From the NCBI GenBank assembly GCA_014534415.1, contig JACVRM010000011.1:1-24558 (forward strand): 24,558 bases of DNA, given 5' to 3'. Shown here one piece after another: positions 6,470 to 13,306 of the stretch; positions within the stretch are counted from its first letter, which is position 1; every line of letters starts with the position of its first letter. Both the position numbers and the translations under genes were made by a program. The DNA is from Thermoleophilia bacterium. Lineage in GTDB: Bacteria > Actinomycetota > Thermoleophilia > Gaiellales > Gaiellaceae. The notes beneath the pieces were generated by a model, which saw only the letters and a list, made by a program, of their open reading frames with translations, ran no database searches and was not told the origin of the DNA.

Positions 6470-7606
6470 CTAGCCGGGTGGGTCGGGTCCAGGGCCGTCG
6501 ATCCCCTGCCCCGGCGACGCCGGGAGCCGAAGCCGTCGCGCCGCGGTCAGGGCCGCGATCCCGAGGGACGTGACCAGGATTGCAAGCATCTTGAAGAAGA
6601 ACGCCGCCGCGGAGCCGCCGAGCGAGGCGGAGCTGCCGGCAAGCCGCTCCTCGGAAGGGGTCCGAGGTGCGGACCTTCCGGCTGACCGGAGCTGCAGCTC
6701 GCCGCCGTCGGTCGCGCGGCGTCGCACGGGCTCGGCAGGCGACGTAGGCGCAAAGATCGGCGCCACGGACGTAGACGCTGACGCCATACGCACCGGTACG
6801 ACGCCCATGCGGACGGGTGCAAGGCGGAGCGGCGCCGCGCGACGCGGCGCCGCCGCCTTCCCCCTCCCCATCACGGAGGGCCGCGCGCGGGGGCTGCTCG
6901 TATGGGGCAGCTCGGCGGCGGCCGGCAAAGAAGCATCATCGTCGATTGCAAGGCCGTTCCAGCGATCGGTATCACTATCGATTGGTCCGGCAATCCACGA
7001 CTCGATCCAATCGCCGTCGCGATACTGCTCGTCGGGTTCGTGGTATCGCAATTGTTGAGTGATGAACGTCCACACCTGATCCGAGCGGACGTTCACATTC
7101 ACGTTCACCGTGACGCTGATCGAACCGCCTGCCTCGGCATGCACGGCGACGCCCGGCGCGGCGCTTGAGCCGACCGTCTGCGAGACGGGCCCATCATTGC
7201 CTGGGCTCAGCACGCGCACGGACACGTTGACGTTGACCGGTTGCGCGGGTGCGGTCGCTCCGGCGGGCGGAGGCTCGGGCGTCGAGGCCGGCTCCGGCTG
7301 ATACTCGAGCTTTTCGGGCTGATACTGCGGCGTTTCTAGCTGATACTGCGGGAGATACTGTGCATCGGGAGCCGCGGGAGCGCTCTGCGTCGATTCGCTC
7401 GGCGGCGCAGGCGTCCCGAGGGACGTCTGCGCCTCGCCGACGTTCTGGTCCGCCGCGGCGACTACGTCTGCGGCGCCGGCGCCGGCTATTCCGCTGGCGG
7501 TCTCGCTGGCTGCGGCCACCAAGGCGGCCAGCTCGTCGTCTGCGCGCGCCGTTCCGGGCGCGGCGAGCGCGCAGCTGGCGAGCACGAGCACGATGAGACT
7601 GCGCAT
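6470..7606 (-). CDS. Exported, C-terminally membrane-anchored protein carrying one NVSVRVLSPG motif
   Basis: 378 residues from ATG 7606, chosen because a textbook signal peptide (MRSLIVLVLASCALAAPGTARA) begins there. The frame is open further upstream but that part is not signal-like and would overlap the promoter. Domains in order: an Ala-rich helix (24-60); a Pro/Tyr/Gln stretch with tandem QYQxExxxYQPE elements (83-105); the motif NVNVSVRVLSPGNDGPVSQ (125-143) shared with the neighbouring repeat protein; a strand block of alternating Val (SVTVNVNVNV, 164-173); a Trp/Asp-rich acidic region (178-225); a basic Pro/Ala region (235-330); and a transmembrane helix (about 336-356) with a short Arg-containing tail. 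The shared motif suggests it templates or tethers the repeat protein at the membrane. No enzyme motif is seen. The family is not recognised. Confidence 0.7.
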   Translation of the reverse strand: MRSLIVLVLASCALAAPGTARADDELAALVAAASETASGIAGAGAADVVAAADQNVGEAQTSLGTPAPPSESTQSAPAAPDAQYLPQYQLETPQYQPEKLEYQPEPASTPEPPPAGATAPAQPVNVNVSVRVLSPGNDGPVSQTVGSSAAPGVAVHAEAGGSISVTVNVNVNVRSDQVWTFITQQLRYHEPDEQYRDGDWIESWIAGPIDSDTDRWNGLAIDDDASLPAAAELPHTSSPRARPSVMGRGKAAAPRRAAPLRLAPVRMGVVPVRMASASTSVAPIFAPTSPAEPVRRRATDGGELQLRSAGRSAPRTPSEERLAGSSASLGGSAAAFFFKMLAILVTSLGIAALTAARRLRLPASPGQGIDGPGPDPPG

Positions 7607-7639
7607 GCGGAGAATGAAGTGCCCCCTTTGTCTTTGAGC

Positions 7640-7664
7640 GAACCCTTTTGTTTCAAAATTGAAC
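7640..7664 (-). promoter_or_regulatory. SigB/SigF-type promoter candidate for the surface-protein genes
   Basis: On the minus strand, GTTCAA (7664-7659), a 13-nt spacer and GGGTTC (7645-7640) resemble the general-stress/sporulation sigma consensus (GTTTAA, 12-14 nt, GGGTAT): five of six and four of six bases match. It lies 34 nt before ATG 7606, leaving a leader of about 25 nt. The adjacent divergent gene encodes a sigma factor of that same group. Confidence 0.5.
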
Positions 7665-7692
7665 TTGCATCGATCTCGGGTCGCGTTAGAGT
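7665..7692 (+). promoter_or_regulatory. Housekeeping-type promoter candidate for the sigma factor gene
   Basis: TTGCAT (7665-7670), a 16-nt spacer and TAGAGT (7687-7692) precede TTG 7705. The leader would be only about 6 nt. The -35 directly abuts the -35 of the oppositely directed SigB-like promoter, so the two could compete. Confidence 0.4.
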
Positions 7693-7704
7693 GGCGAGCG
7701 ACCT

Positions 7705-8505
7705 TTGAATTCGAATACGAGAGAAAAACAGAGTGTTCGCGGACGGCTGGCGCCGACGGCAAGTCGCGGCGCCATCTCCGCAGTTCCGCGCGAAGGAGAA
7801 GTTCGTCGGCTGCTGCGGTGCTACCGGGAGGCGGGCGACAGGCGGGCGCTCGAGCGGCTTACGGTGCTCTATCTGCCGCTGGTCGAGGCGTTGGCCCGTC
7901 GGTTCGCCGGCGCCGACGAGGGCCTCGAGGACCTTGTCCAGGTCGGCGCTATCGGTCTGATGAAGGCCGTCCAGCGCTTCGATTCCGGCCGCGGAGCGCC
8001 GTTCGCCGCGTTCGCGGTCCCGACGATCGTCGGCGAGCTCCGCCATCACGTCCGCGACCGCGCCTGGCCCGTGCGAATCTCGCGGCGTGTGCGGGCGCTC
8101 GACGCGGAGTTGACGCGGCCGACACGGGACCTCCGCATGAGGCTCGACAGGAACCCAACGGCTGCCGAGCTCGCCGGCCTCGTCGGCGTGTCGGAGCGGC
8201 GCGTGGTACGGGCGCTGCAAAGCCGCGAGGCGCGAAGTGTCGTCCCTCTGCAGGACGATCTGCCGCAAACCGCTGTTGAGGATCCGCTGGCTGCGACGGA
8301 GGACAGGCTCGTCGTCGAGGCGGGCCTGCGGGTCCTCGACCCGCGCGAGCGGACTATCGTGCGGCGCTACTTCCTGGCCGGGCGTAGCCAGTCGGAGATC
8401 GCGCGCGAGCTGGGAATCTCGCAGATTCACGTCTCGCGGCTGCTCCGCCGCGCTCTCGACCGGATGGCGGATCAGATCGCGCCGGCCGCCGGCCCGACGG
8501 CGTAA
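7705..8505 (+). CDS. RNA polymerase sigma factor, SigB/SigF/SigG-type (group 3)
   Basis: 266 residues from TTG 7705. The start is uncertain: no in-frame ATG/GTG exists before the conserved core and no clear ribosome site is visible, so a leaderless or rare-start arrangement is possible. Region 2 is clear (LYLPLVEALARRF, then GLEDLVQVGAIGLMKAVQRFDSGRGAPFAAFAVPTIVGELRHHVRDRAW, about residues 53-118). Region 3 contains NPTAAELAGLVGVSERRVVRAL. Region 4 is LDPRERTIVRRYFLAGRSQSEIARELGISQIHVSRLLRRAL (about 211-252), the -35-binding HTH. The arrangement is that of stress/sporulation sigma factors. No RsbW-like anti-sigma or anti-anti-sigma gene is adjacent. It is divergent from the surface-protein genes, which it may control. 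Confidence 0.9.
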   Translation: MNSNTREKQSVRGRLAPTASRGAISAVPREGEVRRLLRCYREAGDRRALERLTVLYLPLVEALARRFAGADEGLEDLVQVGAIGLMKAVQRFDSGRGAPFAAFAVPTIVGELRHHVRDRAWPVRISRRVRALDAELTRPTRDLRMRLDRNPTAAELAGLVGVSERRVVRALQSREARSVVPLQDDLPQTAVEDPLAATEDRLVVEAGLRVLDPRERTIVRRYFLAGRSQSEIARELGISQIHVSRLLRRALDRMADQIAPAAGPTA

Positions 8506-8513
8506 GACCGCCG

Positions 8514-8542
8514 TTGTGCAGGTTCGCCGCGCTTCGTACAAT
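8514..8542 (+). promoter_or_regulatory. Sigma-70-type promoter for the HicB-like gene
   Basis: TTGTGC (8514-8519), exactly 17 nt, then TACAAT (8537-8542). The predicted start near 8549 leaves a leader of about 23 nt that contains AGGAGG (8556-8561) before ATG 8572. It begins 9 nt after the sigma factor stop, so this gene has its own promoter. Confidence 0.55.
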
Positions 8543-8571
8543 CGTGGACGCCGTCAGGAGGGACGCGGGTC

Positions 8572-9087
8572 ATGAAAACCGTCGAGCAGTACCTGGAGAT
8601 GCCGTACCACGTCTCCGTGACGCGCGGGGGCGGGCCGAACGGCAGCGCACGCTGGGCCGCGACCGTCGAGGAGCTGCCCGACTGCACAGCCACGGGCCCC
8701 ACGCCCGAGGAGGCCGTCAAGCGGCTCCGTCGTGCGATGTCCCGGTGGATCGCCGACGCGCTGAGGAACGACCGAGAGGTGCCCGAGCCGCGCCGGGAGA
8801 GCACGGCGAGCGGCCGTCTCCTCGTACGGATGCCGCGCACGCTTCATGCCGAGCTAGCCGGTGCGGCGGAGCGTGAGGGTGTCAGCCTCAACCAGTTCAT
8901 CACGGGCGCGCTCGCGGCGACGGTTCGGTGGCGTGGCGCTGGCGCCGAACCCGCCATGGAGGAGCCGGCTGAGGAGCCACCACGGCGTCGCGCCCGGATG
9001 CTGACGATCGCACTCGTCTCCAACTACGTGTTCATCGTGGCTGCGTGCGCGCTCGCCGTCGCAGCGCTTGTCGCGGCCTGGCGGTAG
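8572..9087 (+). CDS. HicB-like / ribbon-helix-helix protein with C-terminal transmembrane helix
   Basis: 171 residues from ATG 8572 with AGGAGG upstream. Residues 1-70 match the HicB-like antitoxin fold (YLEMPYHVSVTRGG, ARWAATVEELPDCTATGPTPEEAVKRLRRAM). Residues about 80-118 form a ribbon-helix-helix DNA-binding unit (GRLLVRMPRTLHAELAGAAEREGVSLNQFITGAL). After an acidic/basic linker (EEPAEEPPRRRAR) comes a single hydrophobic helix (about 143-170, LTIALVSNYVFIVAACALAVAAL). HicB antitoxins normally sit beside a small HicA toxin and are soluble. Here no HicA-sized gene exists on either side and the membrane helix is extra. With the positively charged linker, the DNA-binding part should face the cytoplasm. 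A membrane-tethered regulator is the best guess. Confidence 0.8.
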   Translation: MKTVEQYLEMPYHVSVTRGGGPNGSARWAATVEELPDCTATGPTPEEAVKRLRRAMSRWIADALRNDREVPEPRRESTASGRLLVRMPRTLHAELAGAAEREGVSLNQFITGALAATVRWRGAGAEPAMEEPAEEPPRRRARMLTIALVSNYVFIVAACALAVAALVAAWR

Positions 9088-9136
9088 CCAGAGTCCAGCT
9101 CGTACCGTGCGCAACAGCAGCCGACTCGGCGAGGCG

Positions 9137-10282
9137 CTACCGGAGACGCAGCTCCGAGCGCGGGACGAACTGGACACGGCCCTTGAGACGCGTCGTCGTC
9201 CGGTACGAGTAGAAGAGGCCGGCCGGCTCGAGCTCCGCGAAGACCGGCGCAGCGCCGGCTGCGCCGAACCGCTGCTCTCGACCGTCCGCCAGGCGCACCA
9301 CGTGCACCGTCGTGTCGAGCACGTAGACGAGCAGCCCGCCGTCGACATCCTGGAACAGGGGACGCGCGCGCGGCACCCGGCAGGCCGCCGGCGAAGCGCC
9401 ACCGGGATAGATGCACCTCGGCCGCGCACCTGAAGCGCCCTTCGGTACCGGCAGCGTGCGCTTGAGAGCGCCCGTCAGCGGGTCGTAGACGTGCATCGCG
9501 AGCTCGACCGGCGGCGCTGGATCGGGGCAACACGGCGGAACGACCCGGAAGAAGACGACGAGGTCGGCGGGACCGAGCGCGGCCTGCAGAACCGCGCCGT
9601 ACTGGTACGGGATCTTGCTGATCACGACGCCTCTCGAGTTCCAGACCTCGAGATCGCCGCCGCCGCGCTGAACGAGGATGCGGCCCGCGGCGACGTCGAC
9701 GACTTGTAGATCGTCACGGGGCGAGGTGAACACGGCCCTCCCGCTCGCGCCGTTCACGATTCGGACGGTGACGTCATAGGGCTGCCCCGAGAGAGCGCCG
9801 GGCGGACACGAGCCGAAGTTGCAGACCGACCACCTCTCGTAGACGAGGAGCGACCCGTCCGACTCGAGGCTCCCGATGTAGTCGCCGGCCCGCGAATCGG
9901 CGTCGCGCCGGGCTAGAGCGAGGCGGCGCGCTGCGCGTGGCCGCGAGACCGGCGCGACGTAGAGCGACGCTTCCCGCTGGTTCCCGCCGACGTCTTGCAC
10001 CCAGGCGGCGCGGTTGCCCGCGAGAGCGACGTCGACGATTGCCCGCCCGGTGCTCGTCTCGGGGCAAATGCGCGAGCCGTACGCTCGTAGCGTCGGTCGC
10101 ACCGGATTCCAGGCGAGCACCCGCTCGCACGAGCCTCGCGCCCAAGCCGTTGCAACCAGTGTCGTCGCGCCGTCGGCGGCAAGCCCCTCCACCGTCGTCG
10201 TCGTCCGGAGAACGCGGGCGTTCGCGGCCGTCGCCGCGAGCGGCAGCGCCAGCGCGAGCCCTACAGCGACGAGCTTGCCCAT
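9137..10282 (-). CDS. Secreted beta-propeller-like protein of unknown function
   Basis: 381 residues from ATG 10282. The N-terminal signal peptide is MGKLVAVGLALALPLAATAANA. The mature part has repeating strand blocks typical of TolB/WD40-like propellers: TTLVATAWARG, NRAAWVQDVGGN...ASLYVAPV, GSLLVYERWSV, VTVRIVNGASGRAVF, LQVVDVAAGRILVQRGGGDLEVWNSRG, VVFFRVV, MHVYDPLTGALKRTL, GLLVYVLDTTVHVVRLADGRE, and a final FYSYRTTTRLKGRVQFVP. Four local Cys pairs (SC/IC, NFGSC, PPCCPD, RCIY/AAC) suggest disulphides. There is no catalytic motif or anchor. It lies 23 nt downstream of the M24 protein gene on the same strand and may be cotranscribed, although its start has only a weak ribosome site. Confidence 0.7.
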   Translation of the reverse strand: MGKLVAVGLALALPLAATAANARVLRTTTTVEGLAADGATTLVATAWARGSCERVLAWNPVRPTLRAYGSRICPETSTGRAIVDVALAGNRAAWVQDVGGNQREASLYVAPVSRPRAARRLALARRDADSRAGDYIGSLESDGSLLVYERWSVCNFGSCPPGALSGQPYDVTVRIVNGASGRAVFTSPRDDLQVVDVAAGRILVQRGGGDLEVWNSRGVVISKIPYQYGAVLQAALGPADLVVFFRVVPPCCPDPAPPVELAMHVYDPLTGALKRTLPVPKGASGARPRCIYPGGASPAACRVPRARPLFQDVDGGLLVYVLDTTVHVVRLADGREQRFGAAGAAPVFAELEPAGLFYSYRTTTRLKGRVQFVPRSELRLR

Positions 10283-10305
10283 GGTTCGAGGCTAGCGCCG
10301 CGCCG

Positions 10306-11379
10306 TCAGGAATTCGTGTGCTCGTAGATGCGCATCGGCAAGCCGGACATCGGCTCGCCGCCGCCCGCCGTCACCAGCCACGTCTCCTGCATGTAGAGGC
10401 AGCCGCGGCCGTCCGGCGTGATCGCGTGCGGGTGCATCGAGAAGACCATGTTCTCCGCAAGCTCCGTCTCGACGCCCTCGCCGATCTTCGGGTGCTCGAT
10501 CATCGTCATCCCGATCGAGTGGCCGGTGACGTGGCCGAGCGCGTATCCACGGGCGTGAAACCCGCGCGAGACAGCCCGGTGAACGTCGTGCGCCGTCGCG
10601 CCGGGGCGCAGCGCCTCTCGTGCCGCGTCGAAGTACTCCTCGTACGCCTCCAGCATGCGGCGCGCGTCGTCGTCCGGCGTCCCGATCGCGCGCGAGACCT
10701 CGACCCAGTGGCCGCCGGGGCCCGCGATCTCGAGCGAGGGCAGGACGAAGTCGCTGAGCGTCGTCTCGCGGCGGGCGAGCAGGAACTCGGGACCGGCGAG
10801 GACCATGTTCATCGTCAGCCGGCCGCACCCCTGCTCGACGAAGTAGTGCTCACACGGCGCCATTACCTCCGCGGCGCTCCGCCCGGGCGCGTAATGCTCC
10901 AAGAAGATGCGAAAGCCGTCCGTGTTGATGCGGACGCTGTCGCGGACCGAATCGAGCTCGGCCTCGCTCTTGACCGCGCGCGCGAGATCGAATTCCACGT
11001 CGAACGGGACGATCTCCGCCGATTCGGCGAGCGCGCGGTAGTCGCGCACCGTCGTGACGTAGTCGAGGCCATAGACGCCGACGCGCCGGCCGCGTAGCCG
11101 CTCGGCGAGCCAGGCACCTGGGTGGTCGGCGAACACCTGCTCGATCGCGGCGGCGCGGTGCTCGCCCACGTAGCGTGCCTCGCTCGGGAAGACCACTGCC
11201 GGCTCGCCGTCGAGCGGAACGAAGACGTACGCGTAGCGGTGGACGATCGTGAACCCCGACAGGTACGTCACGGCGCCCTCGAAGCCCGTGTACTCGCTGC
11301 CCGAGACGATCACCGCGTCGACGCCGGCCTGCTCGGCGGCGCGGCGGACGTTCGCGAGGCGGCGGGCTAGCTCGTCCAC
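10306..11379 (-). CDS. M24 (aminopeptidase P/creatinase-fold) protein with altered metal-ligand positions
   Basis: 357 residues from GTG 11379, which has GGAG 5 nt upstream and overlaps the preceding gene's stop by 13 nt. The N-terminal creatinase-type domain (about 1-130, LANVRRAAEQAGVDAVIVSG..., LSGFTIVHRYAYVFVPLDGEP) precedes the pita-bread domain (about 135-350, VKSEAELDSVRDSVRINTDGF). Metallopeptidases of the family use Asp, Asp, His, Glu, Glu. Here the corresponding places appear to read Glu217 (SLEIAG), Glu227 (WVEVSRAIG), His287 (TGHSIGM), His316 (FSMHPHAI) and Glu332 (QETWLVT). Such changes occur in non-metal members such as creatinase, so it may hydrolyse a small guanidino or amide compound rather than a peptide. 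Two ketopantoate reductase-like genes lie directly upstream. Confidence 0.8.
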   Translation of the reverse strand: MDELARRLANVRRAAEQAGVDAVIVSGSEYTGFEGAVTYLSGFTIVHRYAYVFVPLDGEPAVVFPSEARYVGEHRAAAIEQVFADHPGAWLAERLRGRRVGVYGLDYVTTVRDYRALAESAEIVPFDVEFDLARAVKSEAELDSVRDSVRINTDGFRIFLEHYAPGRSAAEVMAPCEHYFVEQGCGRLTMNMVLAGPEFLLARRETTLSDFVLPSLEIAGPGGHWVEVSRAIGTPDDDARRMLEAYEEYFDAAREALRPGATAHDVHRAVSRGFHARGYALGHVTGHSIGMTMIEHPKIGEGVETELAENMVFSMHPHAITPDGRGCLYMQETWLVTAGGGEPMSGLPMRIYEHTNS

Positions 11380-12287
11380 GAGCGCTCCAATCCTTTGACG
11401 AGGGCGGCCAGCATCTCGTTGCGCGGAGTCGCGACGCCGTGCTCCCGCCCGAAGCGCACGATGCCGCCGTTCAGCCAGTCGACCTCCGTCGGGCGGCGCG
11501 CCTCGACGTCCTGGAGCATCGACGCCTTGTGCCCGTAGGCGACGTCCCGGCGGGCGGCGTGGTCGATGAGCGCTTCCGGGTCGGCGTCGAGCTCGATCGC
11601 CTGCGCCGCGCAGACCGCCTTGCCCTCGTCGACGAGGGCGCTCACCAGCCGGCGCAGGGCCGAGTCCTCGCACACCTGGCCATGCGTCAGGCCGGTCAGC
11701 GCACCGACCGGATTCGTCGCGGCGTTGAAGATCACCTTTCGCCACTGCGCGCCTCGAGCGTCCGGCACCGCGTTCGTCGGCAGGCCGGCGCGGGTGCACG
11801 CGTCGGCGAGCCGCTCGATCTCGCCCATCGCGGCCGGCTTCAGCTCGAACGGGCCGATCGTCGTTTCGCCCTTGACGTCCCATTGAACGTGCCCGGGTGC
11901 GACGATCCGCCCGGCCGGGAACGTCGTCCCGCGGATCACCCGCTCGACGTACCCGGCGATCGCCTCCTCGTTGCCGACGCCGTTCTGCACCGACGCGACG
12001 GCTCCGGCGGAGAACGCCTGGGCGGTCGACTCGATGGCCGCGGCCGTGTGCATCGCCTTGGTCGCCACGATGCCGTAGTCGCAGCGCGGTAGCTCTGCGG
12101 CGTCTGCCGTCGCGCGCAGGTGTCCGACGACGTCGCCCGCGCCGGAGAGCCGCAGCCCCCGCTCGTTGATCGCCGCCACGTGGTCGACGCTCACGTCGTA
12201 CGCCCAGACCTCGACGTCGTCGAGCTGCGCCAGGTTCGCCGCGAACAGCGACCCGACGGCTCCGCAACCGACGATGCAGACCCTCAC
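11367..12287 (-). CDS. Ketopantoate reductase (ApbA/PanE)-like oxidoreductase, copy 1
   Basis: 306 residues from GTG 12287, the codon that places MRVCIVGCGAVGSLFAANLA (GxGxxG nucleotide site) at the N-terminus. The frame is open further upstream but only as non-conserved sequence overlapping the neighbouring gene. Family signatures are CDYGIVATKAMHT, SVQNGVGNEE, the lysine/asparagine segment WRKVIFNAATNPVGALTG and the C-terminal RRPTEVDWLNGGIV glutamate block. The family reduces 2-oxo acids with NADPH, and many relatives act on substrates other than ketopantoate. It lies 37 nt downstream of a second, related copy and its 3' end overlaps the M24 gene, so the three are probably one operon. Tandem copies make a biosynthetic PanE role less likely than a specialised catabolic one. 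Confidence 0.85.
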   Translation of the reverse strand: MRVCIVGCGAVGSLFAANLAQLDDVEVWAYDVSVDHVAAINERGLRLSGAGDVVGHLRATADAAELPRCDYGIVATKAMHTAAAIESTAQAFSAGAVASVQNGVGNEEAIAGYVERVIRGTTFPAGRIVAPGHVQWDVKGETTIGPFELKPAAMGEIERLADACTRAGLPTNAVPDARGAQWRKVIFNAATNPVGALTGLTHGQVCEDSALRRLVSALVDEGKAVCAAQAIELDADPEALIDHAARRDVAYGHKASMLQDVEARRPTEVDWLNGGIVRFGREHGVATPRNEMLAALVKGLERSWTS

Positions 12288-12324
12288 GCCGGACCCGCTT
12301 TGCAACAGTCTGTTACTTGGCCGG

Positions 12325-13278
12325 TCACGCCACAGCCTCGCGCGCGCGGACGAGGCGGTACAGCGCGCGGTGCAGCGGAACATCGACGCCGTGGCGTTCA
12401 GCTTCGCGGACGAGCGCGCCGGTGATGAAGTCGACCTCGGTGCGGCGGCCGGCGCGCACGTCCTCGAGCATCGACGGCACGTGGGCATAGCCGCCTGCGG
12501 CCGCCTCGGTCTCGCCGCGCTGCACCGCGAGCACGTTCATCTCCCAGGGATCCTCGTGCAACTCGATCCCCGCCGCGGCAGCCACTCGCTTGCCCTCGTC
12601 CATCAGGTCGCGCACCAGGTGACCCAGGTCGGTGGGCGTCGCCGTCGAGGCGAACGCCCCGACGTGCGGCAGACCCGTCACCGCCGCGACGGTGTTGATC
12701 GTGGCGTTGAAGATGAGCTTCGACCACTGCGCCGGGCGCAGGTCCGGAAACGCTCGTGCGCGCAGACCCGCCTCGCCGAGGAGCGCCTCCACCGCCTCGA
12801 CGCGTTCGTACGGAAGCGTCCCGGCGTACGGCCCGAGCCAGGTCTCGGTATCGAGCTCGTACTCGACGTGCGTGTCGGAATGCCGGACGCCGCTCATGAA
12901 CGTCACGGCCGAGATCAACGGCCAGTCGCCGTGGCGCCGCACGATCTCCTCGGCGCCCAGGCCGTTCTGGATCGTCATGACGGTCGCGCCGCGCGACCGG
13001 CCCGCGAGGCGGCTGGCTGCGTCCTCGAGCTCGGTCGCCTTCGTAGCGACGATGGAAAGGTCGAAGTCGTCGAGCGCGGCAGGGTCGGCCGCCGCCCGGA
13101 CGCGCACCGCAAAGTCGCTCTTGCCCGAGACGCGCAGGCCGTCGCGTTCGAGCGCCTCCGCATGCTCCACGCGGCGCGTCAGGACCGAGACCTCGGCGAT
13201 ACGCGCGAGGTGCGCGGCGTAGAGGCTGCCGATCACTCCGGCGCCTACGACGCAGACGCGCTCGATCGCGTCGGCCAT
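12325..13278 (-). CDS. Ketopantoate reductase (ApbA/PanE)-like oxidoreductase, copy 2
   Basis: 317 residues from ATG 13278. Visible are VCVVGAGVIGSLYAAHLA (Rossmann GxGxxG, residues 8-25), FDLSIVATKATEL, TIQNGLGAEE, SAVTFMSGVRHSDTHVEY, the catalytic-type WSKLIFNATINTVAAVTGLP and the C-terminal RRTEVDFITGALVREAERHGV. It shares all of these blocks with the downstream copy but is clearly diverged, so the duplication is old. It is first in the minus-strand set KPR-KPR-M24-propeller and diverges from the DsrE-like gene across only 28 nt, where the promoter elements must overlap. The substrate is not predictable. Confidence 0.85.
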   Translation of the reverse strand: MADAIERVCVVGAGVIGSLYAAHLARIAEVSVLTRRVEHAEALERDGLRVSGKSDFAVRVRAAADPAALDDFDLSIVATKATELEDAASRLAGRSRGATVMTIQNGLGAEEIVRRHGDWPLISAVTFMSGVRHSDTHVEYELDTETWLGPYAGTLPYERVEAVEALLGEAGLRARAFPDLRPAQWSKLIFNATINTVAAVTGLPHVGAFASTATPTDLGHLVRDLMDEGKRVAAAAGIELHEDPWEMNVLAVQRGETEAAAGGYAHVPSMLEDVRAGRRTEVDFITGALVREAERHGVDVPLHRALYRLVRAREAVA

Positions 13279-13289
13279 TGCGTGGAGAC

Positions 13290-13297
13290 GCTATAGA
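13290..13297. promoter_or_regulatory. Bidirectional -10 element in a 28-nt divergent gap
   Basis: The CTATAG core gives TATAGA on the plus strand (13292-13297, 9 nt before GTG 13307) and TATAGC on the minus strand (13295-13290, 11 nt before ATG 13278). Either transcript would be leaderless or nearly so. No good -35 hexamer is visible on either side. Confidence 0.4.
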
Positions 13298-13306
13298 GTC
13301 GCTTGC

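Noticed and set aside
8506..8571. Possible hicA toxin gene next to the HicB-like gene
   Set aside because: The gap before it is only 66 nt and the gap after is 49 nt. No small dsRBD-like HicA frame fits.
10306..11379. Calling the M24 gene ectoine hydrolase (doeA/eutD) because OCD and dehydratase-like genes are in the window
   Set aside because: The genes are 8 kb apart on opposite strands, the N-terminal domain does not resemble what I recall of DoeA, and no deacetylase or ectoine transporter is present.
11379..12267. N-terminal extension of the M24 protein frame to about 650 codons
   Set aside because: The upstream part is the shadow of the ketopantoate reductase gene. GTG 11379 has a ribosome site and places the family N-terminus correctly.
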